From Neurospora tetrasperma FGSC 2508 (Eukaryota; Ascomycota; Sordariomycetes; Sordariales; Sordariaceae): a stretch of 44,919 nucleotides of DNA. How positions within the stretch are numbered: position 1 is the first letter of the stretch; every line of letters begins with the position of its first letter. Position numbers and translations under genes: made by a program. The stretch spans positions 3,574,756 to 3,619,674 of the forward strand of contig NW_009799179.1 in the NCBI RefSeq assembly GCF_000213175.1, given 5' to 3'. Below, one piece after another: positions 11,588 to 21,990 of the stretch. The notes beneath the pieces are model-generated. The model was not told where the DNA came from. It worked only from the letters and a program-made list of their open reading frames with translations, and did no database searches.

Positions 11588-14028
11588 GATTTAAATACTA
11601 CTATACAAAAGATTATTGAAATATACCGCCGCTATAAATTCAGCGTATCTATACTTCGCACTGACTACTTTATAGCGGGACTATATAAGGGCGAATTTTA
11701 CTACAAAATCTATCACTATAACTATACTGAAGCTACGCCTAATATAAATGTAAATCCCTATAAGAAACGTCGTACAACCACCAGAAAGATCGCTAATAAA
11801 TATCCCTTCTATATTGTAGTTTAATACTTAAAGAAGAACGGTTATAAATATTCAATATAGGCGATCGATCGTACGTACTAAGGCTATCTCCCATTGAAAG
11901 ACTTATCTTATTATTTAATCTTCCAATAATAGTCTCTCGATACAAAAAGCTACAAATATTATACAAGTCTCTTTCGCCAATAAGAATTAACCGTATATAA
12001 TATATATATATAACGGTTAAGAAGTAATACTCTAAATTACTCTTTACGTACAAAGACCTTAATAATATACGCTAGAAGTTACACCAGCAAAATAACGGAG
12101 GTTATACTAATATATAAATATTCGTACGCACCGTCAATAACAAAGAGGTTATTACGCTTAAATACTATTAATTTAATTACTACTATAACAATAAGGGTTA
12201 ATAAAAAGAGGAGCCTACTATACTTCGCTATAGTCTTTAGTATATAATTAAGTAAAGAAAGATATAGAGGCGATATTTATATATTCTATTACTCGACGGT
12301 ACATATAAAACAAATCGGTATTATATACTAATAATATAGGGTATTATAGTTACCCTTGAACGGTTATTAATACTAATTTTTTAAATAGCTATTAATAATG
12401 AGAAGGATAAGGGATTTGGCTAGCTGGTTGAGTATATTAAAAAGATTATAAATAATTTATCAGTTCTTGAACTAACGGTTATTATTACTAATAGTAATAA
12501 CTAACTTATTAAAACTATTAACCGAATCTTCCTAAACGTTTAACGTTAATATTATATATAGTATATTAACTATAATATTATTAAGTACTTCAAAGATAAT
12601 TAGGAGCGTATAGAGCCAAATAGTAATAAATAGTAGTCTAGTAATTAGAGTAAGAATAGCGAAGAATCTAGTAAGGAGGAGGATAACAGCGATAACTCTA
12701 GCGGTAGTCAAACGGCAGCACAGCAAGTACAGCGAGAAGCAATAGATTAATATAATTAAAATAATCTCGATCGATTATACTGCATACACAAAAAGATCAA
12801 AACAACTACCAAAATATAGGCTAAATTAAGCCCACTCCCCACGAGGATTACTAATATTTGGGTAGGGTTCTTTTATATATAATAATATATAATTTATACC
12901 CCGTTAGTCCCGGAGTTTGAAGCCACCTTATTCCTTCTATATTATTAACTTAGGGGAATATAAGAAGCTATTATTAAATAGATCGCGGCCGATTTATTCC
13001 CTTATAAGAAGAAGTAGGCTAATTACTATACGAAGAACTATTTCAACTATAAGCATCGGACTACATCGCTAAGTAAATTCAACAATAGCTCCCTCAAATT
13101 ATATAGGTTATTTATTCGTAGCAGTTTAATAAATCTATACTATACTAATAATAAGTATATTACCCGCCGTTATACCCATTTTAAGGAAAAGATTACAAAG
13201 GCAGCCTCACGCGTACGTATAAACTAGATCGGGCGCCTATAGGTAGGCAATACTCCTCTTAATATAACGGCGTAGGTATATAAATTACTTACTCGCCAAT
13301 ATAATTAATTGAAGGCTATACTCCCTATTATAAATTACCCTAATATACTGTTTAAACTATATATTAAATAGTTTAAAGCCTAGTATAGCCTCCCTTATAC
13401 CTACGAGATAGAGGTAAAGAGGGAAGCTAGTAAGATAGTCTTAGTTACTAAGGATAATTATTATCTATTTTAGCATCTAATTTAATAACGGGTAAAATTA
13501 TTACTATCCCTTCCCCGGTCATCCTTATACTAACTACTACATTAGAATTCGGTAGATAGATATTTACGTCTTCGCTTGGCCGCTAAGGGTATGCCTAAAG
13601 GTCGCCCCCCTAAATAGGGTAGCCTATTTGGCGATAAAGCTATTCTACTAAGTGGGTCATTTAGCCAGGTGACCTAGGGTAAGAAAGCTAGTACAGTGGC
13701 GCCCCGTAATAGATCGAGGAATACCCAGCCCATATGGGCTTCAGTACGGCGCAACTACTCCCAATACGAGTTGGGGCCCAATATTAAGTAGTTAGATACC
13801 CAAGACGAAATACGTAGTTGTATTAAGGTAGTTAACGAAGATAAGGATAAGGATAACGAGCTAGGTAGATATTGGGAGGCGAGAGTAAGAGAGTAGATAG
13901 CGAGAAAGGAGGCGAGAGAGGAGGCTATTGAAATATTATCAACAGCCTCCTCTGACGAGCTATCTAAATTGTCAGATATTAGTATTTAGAGTAGAATAGA
14001 GTAGAGTAGAGTTCCCTCAACACTATGA
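11588..14028 (+). pseudogene. MULE transposase relic, inactivated by RIP-like transitions
   Basis: The 5' part (about 11588-11930) reads as a FAR1-like N-terminal region, with KKRRTTTRK followed by KYPF where a Cys-Pro-Phe zinc-ligand motif is expected. The catalytic part starts near 12286 (LLLDGTYKTNRYY) in another frame, so an intron or indel lies between. From there one frame runs to a TGA at 14026-14028. Stops I traced in it are TAA or TAG at likely Gln positions. The conserved aspartate region reads VIITNSNN, where intact relatives have an Asp, a change expected from G to A. A PKGRPPK segment near 13594 is AT-hook-like. MULE transposases use a DDE catalytic triad; here it appears broken. 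Exon structure and the original start are not recoverable by eye. Confidence 0.82.
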
Positions 14029-14170
14029 AAGTATTACTAGATTGGCGCTGTCAGATTTGCTATATGGGATTTACTACATAGGATTTACTAGGTCAGAATG
14101 TGCAAGACATTACAAATCACGGTTTTTACAGCTAAAACGACGTATTTTACATGACAGCTGACATCCCTCC

Positions 14171-14216
14171 TTTTTGGGTGTATGTAGGTTTGGGGTGGGT
14201 GTGCGGAGGTTTACCC
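14171..14216 (-). repeat. Right terminal inverted repeat of the MULE
   Basis: Inverted copy of 11078-11123. It retains C at the two positions where the left copy has T, so it is likely closer to the ancestral end. Confidence 0.88.
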
Positions 14217-14224
14217 TTCTAAAA
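14217..14224. repeat. Right target-site duplication of the MULE (TTCTAAAA)
   Basis: Perfect direct copy of 11070-11077. An 8-bp duplication is within the 8-10 bp range usual for MULEs. Confidence 0.88.
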
Positions 14225-16918
14225 TCTGACATAGTCATCACAGATCCAAGCCAACACTTCAATGTCAAACCATGAGATGACGAAAGAGTAGCAACACCTT
14301 GTTGACCCAAGCCATGTCCTCTTACTCCGCCCAACGAATTATTGATAATTTTTTTTCCACCGCCGACGCTCTAGCCGCCTACGTCTCATACAAGCGGACG
14401 AGCTGGGTCATGCCTGTCTGCAATGCTGCGGTGCTGCAGCGTGTCAACCCTTTGCAGGAACTCGCAGGATACATTACGCATACGCATCTCGAATATAGGT
14501 GCCCAAGCAGGATGGATAGAAGTCTTCTGTGAAACGTCAATATGCCTCCTCAGCCCAAAGGTAGAATACTCACATGTTGTGTAACTTGAGCACATGTAAC
14601 AACGGCTTATGGTCTGTTACACAATACCAGACTGACATGCTGTTTGGGTACTAAGTAAGCGGGTGGGTAGGTCCTCTATCTGACCATTTCGACATTCTCT
14701 CATAATAGGATCGGAGAGAAAGGCGTGTAGTTTCTCCAAGAACTCAAACGGAAACAGAATCCTCTATGTCTGCTTGCGGTCTGGACCCGGAGTTTACAAA
14801 GTGTAACTGAACCGTATCTCGACGAAGCCCGAATCTGTGGTTTCATCTTTGGTTAGGTCGATGTACACAAAATAGAGAGCACACTTCAAAACGATAACAA
14901 AGCGGGTGTGTCGAGTGATGGTTCTTTTGTGGGATCCTGTGAGAAGACTGGCTTGTCTACTTACGAGTACCGGTTGGGCCTGATTTGATATGCTCTGACT
15001 TGATATCCTGCGTCAGTGGCCTGGTATATGATGCTGCTTCGAATGGCCTTGAATCGACCAATCCAGGTAGAATATGAAGACGGGGGACAAGTAGATCAGC
15101 TGAGATCATGTCTGACGAGATCTTGTGTGTCGCAAATTGATTGCTTGATTAAGTACCCTGATGATCAGCTTCGGTACTAGTACAGTACCTTTGTAGATCT
15201 GTATGTATGTCATCCGGCAGCAGTTGGTTGCGATGACCGGCGACACCTGCGTGGCGTAAGATATTTTTGCCAATTGGGTCATGGTTTTCCCAACACGTCC
15301 TCTCTATTAGTCAGGAGCCAGGTCCGAGAGGGTGGTAATCCCCATGCAAGCAGACGCATTGACGGGCCACAAAAGATCAAACCAACAACATAAACACAAG
15401 TTAAGGAAATGAGAGGTGTCATGGCTGGCAAGGCTGAGGCCAGGAGGAATTTTTGTAAGTATAGGACGCTGACGACATATGGATGCCTGTCAAATGTCGA
15501 CAAGCGGTGGAATGACAGGTAAGGTTGTTTCGAGGTAATCATACCTACTGGGACTGAGGGTTATACCTGCGGTGAGTAATCCCCCAGAACCCCTTCGCGG
15601 TGTTCGTGGAGGAATGGTGAAGAAAGAAATTGCCGAAGGGCCAGAATCCCGTCAGAGTAAACTTGGCATCATAAAGCATGATGCGATCGAAGATAAGTTG
15701 AAGCCACAACCGCCGGCAATGCTCTGGCCTCAGTGTGGAATGATCACCAGGCGTGATAAGATCAGGGGTGTGATTGGAGACCGACTGGGGAATCGAGTGA
15801 TGTAGCAGCTATGCGGGCGGGGGTAGTATAGGGTGGCATGCATGGTGGTACTGATTTGACCTTCCCCTGGGAACGCTTCATTTGCTAATAAGCCCAGTAT
15901 TGCGACCTAGCATCTTGCCCGGGTGTGCCAATCTGGCACCTACCGAGCCAACAACGAATCTTGATGGAGTCTAGCGTAGGAGCGGCGTTGGACCCCCCAG
16001 TGATATGGATAATGGCTGGCCGTATGGGTCAGGGTTGATATGCATTCGTTGTTGCAGTTTGTTGTCCTTTTGTGAAGGTGTCAACTGAGCAGGCGCTGGC
16101 AAGGGCTCTCAATATTAGTATAGGATGGTCTCGTAGACTAAGGTGCTGGCAGATATAACAGCGGCTGGATGGAGACTCCAGGTGTCACCTGGATTTCCCG
16201 CCGATGTCATCTAGATTCCATATCCCTTCATCCCAGAACGCCCAGGGTTTCCTCATAGCGCTCTCCCGGTTCGGACATACTATTGACTGCGTCAGCAAAT
16301 TTCAGCATATAAGTTGATGTGACTCTGTAGCCGGCTTTTTGGGGGGTCACATCCAAACGCTGATGAGTATGCACAGTCCGTACGGTGTCTAGAGTCCGTA
16401 TCCTTCGCACAATTTGGGACCCTTTGCTAACGGTTGAGAAGGACCGCGCCCGATTCATCGAAGGAGACCTGTCGTGGTTTCCTTTTTGGTCCAAAGCCAT
16501 TCCAGTTGAGGGTTGAGAGGTGGTCCAGAGGTAACAGAGCCTCCTGATTTGGCACTGTAACTTTGTTTGCCAAGGTCACGGCTAACGCATCCGAGTCTAG
16601 AATCGGGGCATCTTCCAGATCAACATAAACGTGAGACCCAGCTGTTCAGCCAAGAAGCGCTGTGCATCCAGCCCGTGACACCTCTCTAAGGGACGACACA
16701 ACATCGGACTACTTGAACTTCCACTAAGATTGGACTGCTAGGTCCGCGAGGAAGATAAATTGGATGGTGCCCTCGCCGTGTTCAGCAAACGAATCGACCA
16801 CCATCAGCAAAGAGCCTTGACTAAGGAGCTCGACCTCCCTCCTCCCCGTCCTGGGATCTTCAATACCTCCTTGCGTTCTTCCGGTCAACTTGCAGAGGCC
16901 ACTTCCCCCACCGCCAAC
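14225..16918. other. Intergenic region between the transposon and the amidoligase
   Basis: No gene is supported. Base composition returns to normal after the element. The open frame at 16500..16228 (minus, 90 aa) starts with ATG but shows no domain or splice signal. The frame that enters the amidoligase from 16760 begins with TTG and is leader sequence. Confidence 0.5.
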
Positions 16919-18301
16919 ATGGCTCCGTACATACAGGAGCCGGACATGCTGTCCAGCTCTGGGTACTGGGTTGTAGATAGGAGGATTATGATTGCAATAC
17001 CCGATTCCAGCGACCACGTGGATCCACAAAGGCTTGCTATTGAATCACCGAAGCATGTCATCAAACACTCGCTGATGGAGGCAAATCCACCGCTTGATAC
17101 AATCCATGACCTATCATTTGGGGTGGAACTAAAGTTCTTGCTCCCTCTCCTTGTCCAGGGTGAAGAAGATCCGCAACCTGAAGACCACAGAGAGGTCAGC
17201 ATGACACAGCTGAAAGACAGCGAAGCCACTCGGCGGGAACAGATTTATGAATCCATCGCCAAATCGATAAGCCAAGCGGGGGAGAAGTCGACAACCATCT
17301 CTCGAATCACAAAAGATGCAAGCCATGAGCGAGCATTCTGGAAGTCGCACTGGATCGTGAAGAAAGCCAACTCGGCCGAACCCACACCAGAGCAAGCCAA
17401 TCTAGAGGGCTATGTGTGGCTGTCTGTCGAAGTAAGCTCGCCATCACTGCCAGCCAAAGATGCCGAGACCAAGCATCGGATCGAGGCAGTATTGCGCTCG
17501 CTCTTTTCGGGCCACCGTCTGGTCGCAAACTACACTTGCGAAGTGCACGTCCACATCGGACGCACAGACGGACAGCCTTTCAGTCTGGCCACTTTAAAAA
17601 GACTAGGGACGCTGCTGTGGATGGGCGAAGAGCAGATCCGGAGTATCAGAAATCCAAGGTCGCCCAACTATCACAATGTGTATACGTGGGGATTCGAGAC
17701 ACGAAAGTACAGTCGCCTGGCTTCGAGGGCTCAAGAACTCGTACTCCGAGAGCATGGGTCGGCGACTTGCCAAGACGGGGTGCTGGTCGAAGATTGGCAG
17801 GTGGCCGACGTGCTCAAAACCCATCCGGAAATGCAGGCCAAGGACCGAAAGGCCATCGAGGAGCTGTGGAAAGCAGAATCGCATATGGAGCTGGGACGGT
17901 TGTTGTCGGGAGAAAAGAAGCCCTATCGACGACTCGGTTTCAACTTTAGCGCCTTCGGTTTGGAGGACGAACGGGCGCGAAACAACCCTCGGACCATGGA
18001 GTTCCGCATGATGGAAGGAACAACCAACATCAATTACATACTGGGCTGGCTGTCCATCTGCAGTGCCTTGGCTGAGGTGGCGGTCTTGAGGTCGGACGGT
18101 CGGTACCTCATGGTGTTGGATCGGTTGATAGGACACCGACACGCCCGGTCACGGTCAGTTGGAGCTCGGCGAGAGACCGATTCGGAGACGCAGGGGCAGA
18201 GATGCGGTCGAGAGTTTCGAGAGATGATGGATGACCTGGGTGTTCCACGAGACCTCTATCGAGATCTAGAAGCGAAGGTGACACTAGATAACGAAGTATG
18301 A
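16919..18301 (+). CDS. Fungal amidoligase-family enzyme (Amidoligase_2 type, 460 aa)
   Basis: The family (ATP-grasp-like carboxylate-amine ligases) joins a carboxyl group to an amine using ATP; substrates of the fungal members are unknown. The start is the ATG at 16919 (MAPYIQEP), the first ATG in frame, with a strong context (A at -3, G at +4). Family motifs in order: FGVELKFLLP (67-76), the Glu-containing metal/ATP region; VWLSVEVSSPSLP (166-178); HVHIGR (210-215); FNFSAFGL (341-348); and TMEFRMMEGTTN (359-370), matching the usual EFR..EGT block. There is no signal peptide or membrane segment, so it is probably cytosolic. Length fits the family. No introns are needed. No neighbouring peptide or partner gene is evident; the next gene downstream is an unrelated unknown. 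The family is confident, the reaction unknown. Confidence 0.87.
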   Translation: MAPYIQEPDMLSSSGYWVVDRRIMIAIPDSSDHVDPQRLAIESPKHVIKHSLMEANPPLDTIHDLSFGVELKFLLPLLVQGEEDPQPEDHREVSMTQLKDSEATRREQIYESIAKSISQAGEKSTTISRITKDASHERAFWKSHWIVKKANSAEPTPEQANLEGYVWLSVEVSSPSLPAKDAETKHRIEAVLRSLFSGHRLVANYTCEVHVHIGRTDGQPFSLATLKRLGTLLWMGEEQIRSIRNPRSPNYHNVYTWGFETRKYSRLASRAQELVLREHGSATCQDGVLVEDWQVADVLKTHPEMQAKDRKAIEELWKAESHMELGRLLSGEKKPYRRLGFNFSAFGLEDERARNNPRTMEFRMMEGTTNINYILGWLSICSALAEVAVLRSDGRYLMVLDRLIGHRHARSRSVGARRETDSETQGQRCGREFREMMDDLGVPRDLYRDLEAKVTLDNEV

Positions 18302-19284
18302 TTCAGTTAGTGCGGAGTCGAAACTCGTACACACAGAAGCGAATGAGTGGAAGCATTAGTACTTTGTTAGCATCCATGGGCAGGGCTCGAACGGAAAGAC
18401 TTTGGTTGCATTGGACGCGCAGAGACAGACGGGAGAAGCCATTGAATGAGGGCGGAGGACCGCGAAAGAAGGAGAACAGGAGCCGAGGGTGAGGAAAGTT
18501 TCCATCTGAAGAGCACAACAATATTTATGTCAAAGAGGCGAAAAGTGCGGTGGAAGGAAGCAGATCGTGCCAGATAGACTGGTCGAAAGAGGAAGGAGGT
18601 CTGGGGTGGTTAAAGCGTACTATAGAGTTACAAGTTTCCTTTTCATACTAGTAGCATCGACCAGGCACTCATCGGAGCGGGAGCATACGGTACGGAAATA
18701 CAGTGCATTCGTCCTTTCGAATTTTTTTTCCTTGCCGCCGAGAAGTATGGTACACAAGGAAAGCAGCCGGTTCGTTGTATTCGCGACTTGCCGTTGTTGA
18801 TGACACCGTCGGAATGCAGTACTTGAGTAATGGCGCGTGCACTCTGAGAGTACACGTACGGTCGCCAATTGCGGGGGAACAAATGAATATGTAGGTACTG
18901 TACGCAGTGGAGGTAATACCTGACCTATCAGCGCGGCGGACGGGGAAGTGGGTCATGCCTTACGCACGTTCCTCTTTCCGTCAAGGTCCCCAACTGACCG
19001 TCAAATCACATTCTAGTTCTTACACTCTAGTAGTACTAGTAGTGTAGAGAAGCAACGAAGCAGTTCTCCATTCAGCGTATCGACACCGTGCTGGCAGCCA
19101 TCATGACATCATTCCTCCAGGCTGTTTACCCCCATTGACAGTTCAATGAAAGGTCGGGACCTTCAATGTCTCTTCAAAGTCACTGTCTCCCACCTGCAGT
19201 CTTATCTCGTCGCGTGATCTAGCTTCCTTCCCTCAACCTTCTTCGATTTACTGAAAACTTTCTGGTCAACCCACCCCTGTCAAC
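18302..19284. other. Intergenic region between amidoligase and the 379-aa protein gene
   Basis: Contains the amidoligase 3' region and the promoter of the next gene. A near-palindrome built on CTAGTAGTACTAGTAG occurs around 19027-19043. No coding region is supported. Confidence 0.5.
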
Positions 19285-20491
19285 ATGGCGCCCAGTACAA
19301 GAGAGGCTTCCAAGAAGGAGAAGGCTCCTGATGCGGCACCTCCTGCCTCAGAGGCTGAGCCCGGCTCTAAACACAAGGCCGACCCTGATTCGGAAGGCGC
19401 CAGCGAATCGCCCAAGGCCAAGCGGAACAAGACGGAGATCGCGGATAGCCATTCGACCAAGAAAGAAACTGAGGAGACCAGGCGTGCTGGCGTCGAAGCC
19501 GAGAAGACCGAGTGTCAGAGAGAGGAGAAAGATGACCGAGACAAGAAGAGTGCTGTTGAGCCACACGGTCGAGACGCTCCCAAAGCTGTGCCGTCCAGTA
19601 TTCTCGAGAAGGGTATCATCTACTTTTTCATCCGTGGCCGTGTCGGCATTGATGAGCCTTCTGACGTAAATGAGATTGCGAGGAGCTACATCATCCTCCG
19701 CCCTATCGAGAGGGATGCCAAGCTTGGAAGCGGTCCTATTGGTGATGCTGGCAACAGCCGCTTGTGCGCCATCCCGAAGAAGGTGCTCCCCCAGTCTGGC
19801 AAGGACAGGTGGATCGCGTTCGTTGAGAAGACTAGCGCCTCGTTTCAGCAGCTCAAGGATGAATTTTTGGCGTCCAATGACTATGAGACCAAGACAGCGG
19901 GTACCAGACACTCCCCCGCCGCAACACCTGTGGCCGAGGGCGTGTATGCCATCACCAGCACTGGGTCCGAGAGCCACCTCGCGTACATTCTCACTGTGCC
20001 CGAGGAGCTCGGGGAGGTCCAGACGGAGCTCGGGTTGAAACAGAAAGGCAGCTTCATAATCAGTACCAAAAATCCACAGTATCCTGCCCCACCCAATGCG
20101 CGTTTACCAAAGGGTCCAGAGTATCCTGAGGAGTGAGTTCACCATGCCGTATCACGAACCCATGGCTACCAGCAAAAACTAATCACCATTTCTGTACAGG
20201 GTCCTCAAAGAGTTCCGATCTCGTCGATGGATGCCCACACAGCCCAAGCACCTCGACATAGTCAATACTCAGTTCCTTCTCATTGGCGAGTCGTCCGGTG
20301 TCGAAAAGGTGCTGGAGCCGCAGAAGGCCGATGAGAAAGAGAACAAGGAAGAACCAGCCGAGGAATTGGAGAAGCTTGAGGAGGAGGATTTACAGAGGCT
20401 TAAGGGTCTAAGCGATGATGACTCTGGTCGGATCTTTGCGGACTTGGAGGTCAACGCCAATGACTATCCCAAACTACAGACCACGTTCTGA
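19285..20491 (+). CDS. Conserved fungal protein of unknown function with disordered N-terminus (379 aa)
   Basis: Two exons, 19285..20132 and 20200..20491, flank a 67-nt intron with GTGAGT donor, an ACTAAT branch region and TACAG acceptor; joining restores PEYPEEVLKEFRSRRW. The start ATG at 19285 has A at -3 and G at +4. Residues 1 to about 100 are charged and disordered (Lys, Glu, Ala, Asp rich, with a PKAKRNK nuclear-localisation-like patch). Residues about 105-305 form the conserved part, including RGRVGIDEPSDVNEIARSYI, KKVLPQSGKDRW, DYETKTAGTRHSPAATP and EGVYAITSTG. The C-terminus has an acidic coiled-coil-like stretch (EEPAEELEKLEEEDLQRL). Homologues are, as I recall, widespread in ascomycetes and sometimes labelled as BTB-domain transcription factors, but I see no clear BTB fold signature, so I leave the function open. 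Confidence 0.8.
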
Positions 20492-21272
20492 GATTCCAAG
20501 TGGAACAGCTTGTCGACGAGCTTTTGACGCCTTCCACCCCGCTTGTGTCAGCATACCGACGCCACATCTGTCGATGGGCTTTACCAACCTACACCACCCA
20601 GTAAGGGGATCAGCCACTCGAACCAATGCCTGCCCCTATCCGTTTCCGCGCCAACCGAGGCGTGTATCTGCCAACACCAACAAAAAAAGCCCCAGGCTCG
20701 ATCCCCCTGCGGTCTGTAGCACAGCTTCCTATGGTAGACGGGCGCCGACCTTCATGTGCCTCTCACAATACCTTGGGTGTTCTTCCAGGCTCCGGGGGAT
20801 CCTCGAGATTAGTTCATGTAAAATGTTCACATGTGATTTAATTCAATCGCAGAGCTGGATGTACCCTGGACCAAAACATGAATGAAAGCAAGGTCTGCCT
20901 CAAAAGTCTGGAAGAAATACAAAAAGGGGAACCAGTCAAATCGCGCATCTCGTTTGTGACATTGATGGAAATCTCAACTTGTGAGCATGTTGAACAATAA
21001 TCGATTTGTCAGCACACTTGTGTTGCACTTCGTTGTGTTGTGGTAAAACTTGGGTACATGTTGCAGATGCTGGCATGTATGATAACCACGGTCAATCACC
21101 TACATAACACCTGGTGTGGGCAACCCCAGCAGTCACAAAAGCCTCAAAAAACAGGAGGCCCCAGAAGTAAATAAAAACACAAGGAAGAAACAAAGGAAAA
21201 GAAGCAAAACATACGAAGAGAAATTGAAGAATGAGGATATATAAGTGATAGAAGCAAAAAGATAAAAATGAA
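20492..21272. other. Intergenic region before the tRNA gene
   Basis: Probably 3' UTR of the preceding gene followed by A-rich sequence. Open frames at 20415-20885 overlap the upstream exon and show no domain. Confidence 0.5.
21256..21268 (-). terminator. Pol III terminator of tRNA-Ile
   Basis: Read on the minus strand, two runs of five T (21268-21264 and 21260-21256) begin 5 nt past the tRNA 3' end, as expected for RNA polymerase III termination. Confidence 0.8.
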
Positions 21273-21368
21273 TGCCCAATAATAGGATTGAACTGTTGAC
21301 CTTCGCATGGACTTGATATCAGAAGACTGATATTAGTACGACGCTCTAACCAGCTGAGCTAATCGGGC
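21273..21368 (-). tRNA. tRNA-Ile (anticodon AAT) with a 22-nt intron
   Basis: The acceptor stem GCCCGAT pairs with ATTGGGC (one G-T pair) and is followed by discriminator A. The D arm is GCTC-AGCTGGTTA-GAGC. The anticodon stem TCGTA pairs with TGCGA, with the loop CTAATA...A giving anticodon AAT; it decodes AUU, and AUC after deamination to inosine. The extra 22 nt between positions 37 and 38 fit a canonical tRNA intron. The intron with its border forms a 7-bp hairpin, ATATCAG with CTGATAT around a TCTT loop. The T loop is TTCAATC. The T stem AACAG/CTATT has one C-A mismatch at its third pair, which slightly lowers confidence that it is fully functional. 74 nt plus 22 nt matches the observed 96. 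Confidence 0.9.
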
Positions 21369-21990
21369 TCCGGTTTAATGACTATTTGCTCCACCATTTC
21401 TTTCTATAATTCCCATTATCACAACCTGCGAGTACTTGATCTCCGTAGCTGATTTCCACGATGATACGTCCTGAGCCGTGGCCAGTAATCACTTATGTAT
21501 AACCAGTTGACCTCCGGTAAATCGCTTGCAAGATTATCGCTGACAAATACCTTATGTCCGTCCCGGATTTAAAGGATTGATCACACATGATCATGATTCC
21601 TCCGAAGCCACCTCGGATCCCATAATCCTTCAATATGACTTGTCTGTTTGGACTCATTGTAAAGGTTAACTTATGTGCTTACCAGTATAGTAGCGTTTCC
21701 GATCCATGCACTTGCTCGATTCGAGATTTCAAATCGTGCTTACAAAACTCAACCCATGTGGTCGCATTAAAGGTCCATGTGCCATATCACGACATCAGTC
21801 GGTCGATACTGTGATAGGGCAACACCTGTATCTGGATGGGATGGACTTGGGTAGAAATATCCGATCACAAAGCTAATAAATGGTGCCGTGAAGCATGACT
21901 CCAGGACGTTACTGCAGACATCCGATTCCCTCCCAGAACTTCCAGACTACCATCAATCTCCTCAGTGTCACGGTGTCACTCCCACGAAAA
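21369..21990. other. Intergenic region between the tRNA and the secreted hydrolase
   Basis: Holds tRNA upstream sequence and the promoter and leader of the next gene. An in-frame ATG at 21895 precedes the preferred start but would bury the signal peptide. Confidence 0.5.

Larger units (their letters stand above)
11078..14216 (+). mobile_element. RIP-degraded Mutator-like DNA transposon (MULE), 3139 bp
   Basis: The element has 46-bp terminal inverted repeats beginning GGGTAAACCTCC, differing at two positions, and is flanked by perfect 8-bp target duplications. The interior is strikingly AT-rich compared with its flanks, with long runs of TA dinucleotides. A transposase relic on the plus strand retains a MULE catalytic-core sequence (LLLDGTYKTNRYY near 12286). 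In-frame stops are TAA and TAG where Gln codons would be expected, and Asp and Cys positions read as Asn and Tyr. This is what C-to-T change at CpA, on both strands, produces: the RIP pattern. The element cannot make its own transposase, but the near-intact ends could in principle still be recognised by one supplied in trans. Confidence 0.88.

Noticed and set aside
11078-14216. hAT-type transposon as an alternative identity
   Set aside because: An 8-bp duplication also fits hAT, but the transposase relic has the MULE-type LLLDGTYKTNRYY core and a FAR1-like N-terminus, and the 46-bp ends are long for hAT.
16228-16500. 90-aa frame on the minus strand, divergent from the amidoligase
   Set aside because: ATG start but no domain, signal peptide or recognisable block.
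16760-16918. N-terminal extension of the amidoligase
   Set aside because: It opens with TTG rather than ATG. The first ATG in frame, at 16919, has a strong context.
17603-18142. 179-codon frame antisense to the amidoligase
   Set aside because: Shadow of a conserved gene on the other strand, with no domain of its own.
19348-19977. 209-codon frame antisense to the 379-aa protein gene
   Set aside because: Antisense shadow in a GC-rich coding exon.
21895-21990. Upstream in-frame ATG of the secreted hydrolase
   Set aside because: Using it would place 32 residues ahead of the signal peptide and hide secretion. Kept only as a less likely alternative.
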